A program made the position numbers and the translations under genes. DNA of 64,000 bases from Trichoplax adhaerens (Eukaryota > Placozoa > Uniplacotomia > Trichoplacea > Trichoplacidae): assembly GCF_000150275.1 (NCBI RefSeq), contig NW_002060945.1:4888123-4952122 (forward strand), written 5' to 3'. Shown piece by piece: positions 44,600 through 64,000 of this stretch. Position 1 is the first letter of the stretch. Each line of letters begins with the position of its first letter. A model generated the notes under the pieces. It saw only the letters and a program-made list of their open reading frames with translations, was not told the origin of the DNA and made no database searches.

Positions 44600-47500
44600 T
44601 TATAATTCTGACTTCTTCTTTTTCTTGCCAAGCTTCACAGTAGATGTAGATCGTTGCTTAATGTAGTCAACGAAATCGGAAACTTCACGTCCACCCTAAA
44701 GATAATTAGATAATCGAAATATTGTTTACACGTACCATAGATACAACCTATAGACATGCTAAGATCTATGAATTGATATAAATTGCGCAAGCATAAAAGA
44801 ATATGTAAACCTACCTCATAACGAGCGGGAGATTTTTTATTATTGGCTGGAGCCCAGTAAATAGTTGGAAATCTGAATATGAAAATAAATATGAAGGTAA
44901 ATATCATTTATTTGCTACAGTACAATGAAGGTGTGTATCAATTACAAAGCCTACCCCTGGACATCGTACGATGATGGAACATCATTAGCAGTAGCATCCA
45001 TTTTAGCAATTACGATATGATCGTTTCCAGAAAGCTGTTAAATAAAGAAATTTATAAGCATTTGCGTCGAACTAAGCAAAGTTTAAAATATGAAATAAAA
45101 TTTATTCAGCTACGCAAGTTACAACAGACTGTATATATTTGAGTCATGCCTTTTTGCCAAGTTCTTCGTATTTTGGTGCAAGAGTTTTGCAGTGACCACA
45201 CCAAGGAGCGTAAAATTCAATCAAAACATCTTTGTTTGGGTCGTTAACAATTTCATCAAAGTTTGACGCCACCACTACCTGTTGATTTAGTATAGAGCGT
45301 ACGTTGTGAATATAGTACTGTTACTATCGTATGCGGATCTCACAAGAAGAAACATGATGTTTTATTAATAAGATTTACGGATTCATATACATACCTTAAC
45401 TGGGCCGTCATTGGAAGCAGGTACTGGCTCTGATTTTAAGTATGGTTTCAATTCGCCATTTGAATATTTTGTTAAAAATTCCTTAAAGTTTTCCATGCTA
45501 AATTTGAAATGTTTAGTAAAGTATTCCAGTTATTTATTACTACATTCAGAATATCTGCTACTTATTCTACAATAGCATAAAGCTTGCTACTCACGAGAAT
45601 GAATCTGACATAGCAAACTTTTTTCCACTTTCGTCTCTAACACCAATTACCATATCATCACTTGAGGAAGCACCGAATTGTTCGATATCTTGCGGAAATT
45701 CATCCTTATTGGCAATAGCATAGTTTAGCTTAACTCCCCCTGCGGACATTTCTTTAGCAATTTTCATGATCCTATTAATGAAACAAGGAGCAATTTAACC
45801 TAGCATTTACTGTATATCTGAAGATTGAGTGAAAAAAGAATTGTTTAAACGATAAAAAAAATATCAGTCATAGTTTAAACTTACCTATTTCTGTAGTAAT
45901 TTGTACCTACAGAATTTAAGTGCGATACGTTAGCACTCTCTACAATAACGTCAAAACATAAAAATTATGTTAACATTACCTTTAGGATTTTTTACGTAAT
46001 CTACGTCATAGAATGCGATAACAAGGGGCTTTTCAAATTGGTCTTTATTATTGTCAGTCATTACCCCAGCTAACCCTAAGCTAAATTGAGAAAAACATCA
46101 CATGCAATGTTATAAATTTATTGAAAGTAACGGATTAACAGCTTAAAGGAATTACCTATTCTTTCGATAAAAATCTTTCAAATCATCAACACTCGCTGCT
46201 CCACTGTATTTCACCCTTTGTTCTTCAAATTTAGACTTTAACAATGGAGAACGGAAGAGAACTACAGCGCTATAGTAATGCGTAATAGATCGAATATTAA
46301 TTAGAACACTAGTATGATAATTCTTCATCCTTGTATCTTGATAATTTCCGAATCTACCTTCTGTAGCCGTATTTATCCATCAATTCAGTTTCCGAAGTAT
46401 GTGCAAAACGATGGGTATCACGCATACTATTTGCAGACTTTAAGAAAGCCTTGGAAAGATCATCTTCTTGAGCGAAAAAACCTATTACACGTATAGAACC
46501 GTTATTCCGTTAACGCTTATTGCGCACGCAGCTCAATCAAAAAATACGTAAAACTAACCAACAAAAGTTGCAACTGTAGATTTCTTCAAGTAGGCAGTCA
46601 ACTGTTCATCAGTCTTAATTGCTAAACAAATTAAAATTAAAATAACACTATCAGTTTAATCATTCAAAATACCCCATACTTATAAATCTAGTGAGAAAAA
46701 TCATGTTTCATCTCATTTGTAGTCACAATTTATTGTTAACTCTTTTTAATTTTCTACTTTAAATTGACTAGGACTTACATTTGGAGCTGGGTCCTGCCTG
46801 CTTTTGCATATATGAAATAATTCCCTCTAAATTAAGAATATAAATTTTCCTTAAAATTATTCATAAACAAATTCTGCCAATAATTACAAACTACTCACTG
46901 TCTTCAATAAAACAAATATATGCAATAAGATAACCTTAATTTTAAACACTACAGAATTCTTACTTGCTTCTCTTGGGCCGTTATAATCGGCTGATAGGGC
47001 TCCATTGCGAAAGATTTTCAAAGTTGGATACCCGCTAACTCCATATTTGCCACATAGATCACTTTCAGCGGTACAATCAACCTGTTGAAATTGTGATTGG
47101 AATTTAATCAGTGAATTTCTCGACGCTAAATCAAAAATAAACTGCTTTGAATGCCTCGAGAACATGAAAAAGATATACTAAGAGACGGAAAGGGTGCGAA
47201 GGAGAAGTCAAGCAAAGTGTTATTAGACTATAGCATAAATATAATATTACCAGTAAGTTATATTACCACAATATGTATAAAGGAAATGCATACAGGAGTG
47301 AGATACAGACGGTACTTCTATACGAGCACTGCTGAATTATGATTTAAGAAATAAACAACCACAATCTAGGATGCACACATACATGTATATATGTCATATA
47401 TATTATGTTATTACACTATTCATGTCTTCACTTCGTAAACAGATTTGATTAAAACGGTCAAATAGTTACCGATACAGTACAAATTCTGTAAACAATTTGT

Positions 47501-49935
47501 AACCGTTTCATATCAATGCATTATTCACCAGCATGTATGTTGACTGAAACGGTTGCAAATTCATCATATGGAATCGCGAATAAAATTATTATTTAAAGCA
47601 GAAAGATTTGATATAATTTAATCATCTTTGGCTACCGATGCACCGATGTTCCAATAATTAATAGAGATATTAGAAATAAAATGTTACGAATTGTCTTCGA
47701 TAACGAGCTGTCGAATAACGTATACTAATACTGCCGTAAAAGACTGAAAAATTCGATGGAATATAAGGAACAGAATTGACGTTATTACACTGTAACATCT
47801 TTCTAATTAGCCTTCATTCTCATTCAGAGATGCAGTATACTCGTATCTGGGGTTGGTTATAAATGTTACGGAGCGGTAAATCATATCATAAATGGGAGAG
47901 GAAAATTGTGCATGAACCAAAAAATTCTGACCATTACAATATGCGAGCAAGGCTGCGCTCCTATGCAAAGGCCCCAATAATTACGAATGATATAATTTTT
48001 TCTTACTCTGCCTACAGACCTTAGCCAAAGGTACCGGAGGATCATTCCTCTTTAATTCTGTAGCAGCACTTTCATACTGAGGAGCAAGATTCTTACAATG
48101 GCCGCACCTATTAGAAAATGAATAATAGTATAATCAATCACAATTTCATTCAAGGATACAGCCTAAGAAAAGTATAGTTTAAGTACGGATAGTATTCAAT
48201 TATCAGTATTTAATTCTTCTATACGTATTAAGTGTGCTTTGATATCTGTGACTAGTGTACAGTAATTGCAGTAAATTACTCGGTCATGTCACTGCATGCA
48301 GTCAAAATGTAAATTTTAGTAAACTCTCTACCAAGCTCTCGTCACAGCTTGATTTCAATACAAAATAAGTTGGTAAGGATAAGGAATGAATACAGCATAC
48401 TACGTATGTATGGTATCGCAACTCTTGGCTTGAAAATACGAAAAATTCAAAGGACAGCGTAAGCCAATCACCAATTTTTGAATTTAGATTTGCAATAAGA
48501 CAAGTCTCAGCAGATTACAGCGAAATCGATCACAATATGAAACTTACACTACAAAACCACGTAATAGCTACTATGCATACTGTAATTTCAGCAGGCAACT
48601 AATGAATTCTTTAACTGAAGTTATGATATACGTAATTAATTAATGTCTCAGTCGGGAAAGAACAAATACATTTGCTAGACGGAACTTTATTGTAGGGGCT
48701 GCAATAACAGTTTACTGATGGATTGCTAAATGTGACACTTCAATACACTCATTGTCCAGAGAGGGCAACTCACTGAGCGATTGTTCACCTTCATTTCTGT
48801 ACTCTAGCACCTGACATGAATAATATGATGGTAATAAGGGACAACAGTGTCACTTGAGTAAATACCGTACTTGTCGTCACTTTTAGATTAATGTTTGTGT
48901 TGCGATACTGAAAGAGTGAAAGTCTGGAGCATTAACCATCACCAACTGGATCGTTATATAATTATAATTATAATTATCTCTATCAAGGTCTTCTATTGCA
49001 GTAGTCCTTGTCTCTAACTAGTTTATACGTATGATACGTTTCTACCATAGAGTTAAGAGAAAAAACCTTTGGGTTTTTTTCTTAACTCTATGGTTTCTAC
49101 ACGTATACCATGGATTTCTACTGTACAGTACAGTAAATCTCGAAGTCTATGCGCTACTGAGTGGAGATGTACTGTACAGTACATTGTAAGACATTTAGTA
49201 GCTATCCAGTACAAGGCAATTACTGTATTAACCTAGGTTATTAATCTGAGTAATGATATTCTCAATATTCTAACTCCTAGTTGCAACATTCAGATCATTA
49301 TTAATTATTAATAATTATGATTAACAGGCATGGTAGAGGATGGCTGCAAACATAGTACAGTAATTTTTCACTATGAGGGCAATTCTGATCACTTTGTTAA
49401 TTTTATTCTTGTTGCGTAAAGTTATGTATGATGACTGTCATAATTTACGCAACTGGAACGAAAACTGAATCATACAGTATGTAATATATCCAGGATAAGC
49501 GCCGCTAAGTTGAAGATACGCGTATAATTGTAATTTACGTGTATGTTCAGTAGAACTACATTGCAAGACGGATCAAACTGAAGACTTGATTTATGAGCAT
49601 CGCACACAGTAAGAAATCGAGAACTGATCCTTAAATGTACAGAATCTATACTGCATATTGCATTCCGTTATTTTATAATTTTGTTAAAACAGTATGAGAT
49701 AATAGCATCAATGCCATTTGATATATACTGTATTCAGTTTTAACAGTGGTTAACAGTCTAACAGTCTTAATAAGTTAGACGGTAACTTAACTTACCATGG
49801 AGCATAAAATTCGACCAGAGTGATATCTTGTTGAGCAATCACAGAGTTAAAATTGCTTGTCTTTAATTCAATAACATCACTGGCTGCTGCCAGAGTAACG
49901 AATACAAGGCACGCCAGAGTTATAAAACGTAACAT
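44600..49935 (-). CDS. PDIA3: protein disulfide isomerase A3-like (ERp57)
   Basis: ER thiol oxidoreductase, domain order a-b-b'-a'. Fifteen exons: 49935-49796, 48107-48020, 47081-46964, 46826-46779, 46621-46559, 46481-46358, 46269-46156, 46080-45980, 45906-45885 (22 nt), 45771-45595, 45497-45395, 45278-45150, 45034-44955, 44872-44815, 44695-44600; 486 residues (human 505). Signal peptide, then WCGHC in both a (Cys48/51, split by intron 1) and a' (Cys393/396). ERp57-type blocks include [24 protein letters not shown] and [15 protein letters not shown]. The C-terminus KKKKKSEL ends in a KDEL-like retrieval signal. Intron 12 starts with GC (AAG/GCATGA). The other introns are GT-AG. Introns 1 and 2 are long (1.7 and 0.9 kb). 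Confidence 0.95.
49044..49094. repeat. foldback hairpin in PDIA3 intron 1
   Basis: Arms of 24 and 23 bases (ACCATAGAGTTAAGAG... and its near-exact complement) separated by a 4-base TTTG loop, with a single unpaired G. Flanking sequence (ATACGTATGATACG / CACGTATACC) is partly complementary too. Confidence 0.85.
49118..49175. repeat. short GTAC-core repeats in PDIA3 intron 1
   Basis: Two TACTGTACAGTACA-type palindromes at about 49120-49135 and 49169-49184, just after the foldback hairpin and about 0.7 kb inside the gene. Confidence 0.75.
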
Positions 49936-52768
49936 CTTGAAAATTACTGTTAATTAAGTCTAATTTCGATAGACGAAAGATTTTACTAGCTTAATCAACT
50001 TTAAGCTGGCCTAGAAGATGAAACTAAATCCGCGAGGAGTAAGTGGCTTTACAGTACGCAAGGCAAAAGTTTATCAGTACTGCTTTTCATTTGTACACGT
50101 CACGTCACAGTACAAGTGTACTCTTTATGGTACAGTACTGTACCGGCGAAGTGTGCCGTGCCGTACCAGGGACTACTAGAAAGTCCTGGCCGTAACTGAA
50201 GGCTCTGTACGACGCAGACGTGGCAACGTGTTACAAGCTAACGCCAAATGTTGTCTCGTGCCATTACCATACAGTACTGTACAGTGTACAGTACATACTG
50301 TATCAGTACTATGTACAGTACTGTGTACAGTACTTCTTTTGGCTGTCTTCACTTACTGTCCTGTACAGTACTGTATTAGTAGTGTCTAGTCTTCAACACT
50401 GTACAGTACAGTACTGTACTGTGTGCACACTACAGTATTATTAGACTACTGTACTGTACTGTACTGCAGACTAGACTAAACTCAACGCTCTGCATCATTG
50501 TCAAATGTCAACCACTTTTGTAACCTCGTGACATGTTAGGAACGCGCTACATGGAATGCTATGATTGGCTGAACTTATTTGACCATCATACCTTGCGGCC
50601 CCTGACTACAGTACATAACATTATTATCTTATCTTATTATTATCAGCGACTACAAAAAGAAAGAAAAGGAAGAAGGACATAAAGTGACGCTAAGTTGGTT
50701 TTATGCAGTATGATATACTGTTTCATTGGTACCGTATATTAGAATGAGCGGAAAAAAGAATAGGCCTCCATATTATTTTACGCTGACGGCCGCTTTCCGT
50801 CCTTCTTTCTTTCCTTTTAGTACAATAAGAATTTCTCAAGTGATACAGTATTTGTATAGCGATTCCACTCATTTCGGGTTCAAAAATCAATCATCTATTC
50901 GGGTTGCGTTTTCATTTCATTTAAGGACTCTCGTTATTATAGTCGCTGATACCCTAGGCGCGCGTACCCACTTTTACGCACTTCATGCCACTGAGACTGA
51001 GTGTACCCGACGTCAATAAACATTAATCACCTGTTCACGTACTCTGGTTATTCCCTCATACTGTAAACTACATTTTCTTATACTTAATTCAGTGCAGTAA
51101 ACGTTACTGTAAGGCCCATATTTATCTTACTGTATGCCTACGAAAGGAAGCTTCTTCTCAAGCTTAACACAGAGTACTCGTTCATACTGAAAGCTGCTAT
51201 ACTGTACTGTACTGTGTACACTACAGTAGAAGATTTCAATAAATTCCTCAATTTTCAAGATTTACGAACATCAAGCGGTGTTTTACAATATAGCGTAGAT
51301 CATACAGTAACAACAATTGAACGGTTCAGTAACCTGACCTAGTAGTAGGAGGACTGGTCAAATATAGCGCAGTTTTGCTCTACTATTAGAATAGATATAT
51401 TTGATTTTATTTTAGTAATCTGTTGTAGCAGTAATGCGCTCGTGATACTTCACGTAAATACTCGGTATGTTGTTTACTACACTACATTTATTACTTAGTA
51501 ATAATACATTGTTATCACTAACAAACTCGAGGAGTAATACATTACATCTACAGTATAACCACAGATATTCGTTCGCACAGTAGGATGTAAGCCAAGAAGA
51601 CTGCAGACAATAAATACATTAAATAGTGATATAAATATAGCCTTTTTAATTATAAAATGAACAGCGAAATTTCTGTGATGTACGGTATAGCACGAGTAGA
51701 ACCAATTATATACGTGCACTTACACACATACTGTACACAACCTGATTAAATCGCATTTGTGATGTCGATTGCTGAAATATAGTCATTGCTATTTTACGAA
51801 GAAGTAGTAATCATACCCTATTACAGTACATCAGTTTTATACAAGTACAGTAAATACAAATGATCGATATACCCTTATCCTACAGTGCAATAGTCAAAGA
51901 GTTTCTACTAAGGGCTAATAAATTATTTTTAAATGACGTCATAACTGCACAGAAGCTCTCATAAAATCCATTGAAAAAGCGACCCATAATTCTATATGAC
52001 TTTTGGTCAATATGTTATACAACATTAAGATGGATCCGATTCGCCTAGTTTAAACTTTCATATAGCATCCGTCGTATGACAGTTCGAAATTGATGTAATC
52101 TATTCGCGATACGTTTTTTATGTACAAGAATAGTATACAAAGTTAGATCGATCTTTATACAGTATTAATATTAAAACGTATTGAATATCACAGTAATTTA
52201 GGTATTACAGATATCATCCGAGCATGTAAAGATTACTGCTCGAAATAAGATGATTTCTAACAAATTTAAATGAAGAGACTGCCCCTTGAACACAGGTAGT
52301 TATATATCCCATATAGCTCAAAAGAACTACGGTCATTTGTCTTAGTTTCTAACGAGCAGATATCTTCTTTTAGTTTACGACCATCCTCAATATAAATCAT
52401 CTTACGAATACTGCGCAATAACTCTTAAGCTATGACAGTGCTATAGATATTTGATATATCTTTCAGAGCGTTAGCCTTAAAGGATCTTCAAATATCAATA
52501 GATTATAAATAATACTTTTCTAACCACACAGCTTGCTTTCATTCTCTCACTGTTACCTATGGTAAGAGTTAGATAATTTAAATAAATTAGCCTTAAAAAT
52601 AATGGGTTACAAATCTGTATATCGATGAATAATAAAATTAGTCGTGCTTCCATTAATACTTTTCAACAATTAACGGAAAAAATCGATACTAGACAACTTA
52701 ATTTCTGATATAATCTCACATCTTGATGCTAGTAAAATTATTTATTGATACCCAGAGAAGCAAATTAC
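49936..52768. other. spacer between PDIA3 5' end and CHD1 3' end
   Basis: Holds the PDIA3 promoter side with a GTAC repeat field (50094-50470) and a smaller copy at 51198-51228. Terminal non-coding sequence, and possibly the last coding exon, of CHD1 lies at about 52.3-52.77 kb. Other open frames (50220-50444, 50726-51019, 51495-51719) look like repeat-derived or chance frames. Confidence 0.5.
50094..50470. repeat. GTAC-core palindromic repeat field upstream of PDIA3
   Basis: Blocks of GTACAGTACTGTAC-type sequence at 50094-50145 and 50268-50465, that is 160-530 bases upstream of the PDIA3 start codon. Confidence 0.85.
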
Positions 52769-63692
<10,924 letters not shown>

Positions 63693-64000
63693 AATTTTAA
63701 TTTTTCCGTATTGATGAGTCGATTGGCTAATGATTAATCTAGGCTGGTTAGTTTCTATTGACTAATACCATGGCTTTACAGCAATGATTGGATATTATAG
63801 ACTCTTGAATCAAGTTTAGAATCCAAAAGAAGCCAACAGCAGTCTACAGTAACTAGTCGCTTTTTCCAGCAGGAACACTTGTGAAGTGCTTTTATGGTAT
63901 TGTGCACATTGTATAGTACAGTACAGTAGTGTATAGTATTGAGATGTAGTCCACTCCACCGTGACTGTGGTAACGAAACTGCTTCCCTAATCCTGAACAT
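63693..64000. other. CHD1 upstream region
   Basis: Presumed promoter side of CHD1. A small TAGTACAGTACAGTAG motif lies at about 63913-63928. The minus-strand open frame crossing the window edge (63776-64000) is not supported as coding. Confidence 0.45.

Noticed and set aside
50220-50444. 74-codon plus-strand open frame
   Set aside because: Also produced by the TACAGTACTG repeats upstream of PDIA3.

Overview
The window looks like nuclear DNA of an early-branching animal, most plausibly a placozoan (Trichoplax/Hoilungia-like). This is an inference from AT-rich sequence (about two thirds A+T by eye), a standard code, compact genes cut by many short GT-AG introns at vertebrate-like positions, and purely metazoan gene content. 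No rRNA, tRNA, CRISPR or clear transposon was recognised. Most exons are short, so I rebuilt genes by homology to named families and checked that every exon-exon phase adds up.

Layout: (1) 0.2-12.3 kb is an array of four UDP-glucuronosyltransferase (UGT) genes. Two minus-strand copies (A, B) are nearly identical over their 3' halves, followed by one plus (C) and one minus (D); all share the same three-exon structure. (2) 13.1-15.5 kb is SLC25A46 (8 exons, +). (3) A 5 kb spacer full of GTAC-core palindromic repeats leads to REEP5 (20.6-25.6 kb, +). (4) 28.2-32.6 kb is a Rab11-FIP-like gene (C2 domain plus C-terminal Rab-binding coiled coil, 6 exons, +), with decayed 76-bp repeats of its last exon behind the stop. 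(5) 33.8-36.8 kb is a complete 14-exon alpha-N-acetylgalactosaminidase/alpha-galactosidase gene (-), divergent from MRPS11 (37.9-39.2 kb, +, 6 exons). (6) 40.3-42.6 kb is a synaptotagmin-like gene (+). (7) 44.6-49.9 kb is a PDIA3/ERp57-like protein disulfide isomerase (15 exons, -), with one GC-AG intron and a 22-nt exon. (8) 52.8-63.7 kb is the chromatin remodeller CHD1 (at least 32 exons, -), with a frame break in a (GAT)n tract.

The genes do not form one pathway. UGTs, the PDI and REEP5 belong to the endoplasmic reticulum, SLC25A46 and MRPS11 to mitochondria, the FIP-like and synaptotagmin-like proteins to membrane traffic, NAGA to lysosomes and CHD1 to chromatin. Two things stand out at larger scale. 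Palindromic GTAC/CTGTACAG repeat clusters sit just upstream of most gene starts. Several of the genes also have human orthologues that cluster on 5q (CHD1, SLC25A46, REEP5) and 15q (MRPS11, PDIA3, and the CHD1 paralogue CHD2), which suggests a remnant of an ancestral linkage group. I did not find a convincing undescribed molecular system; the repeat family and the exon-restricted homogenisation of UGT A and B are the best leads.
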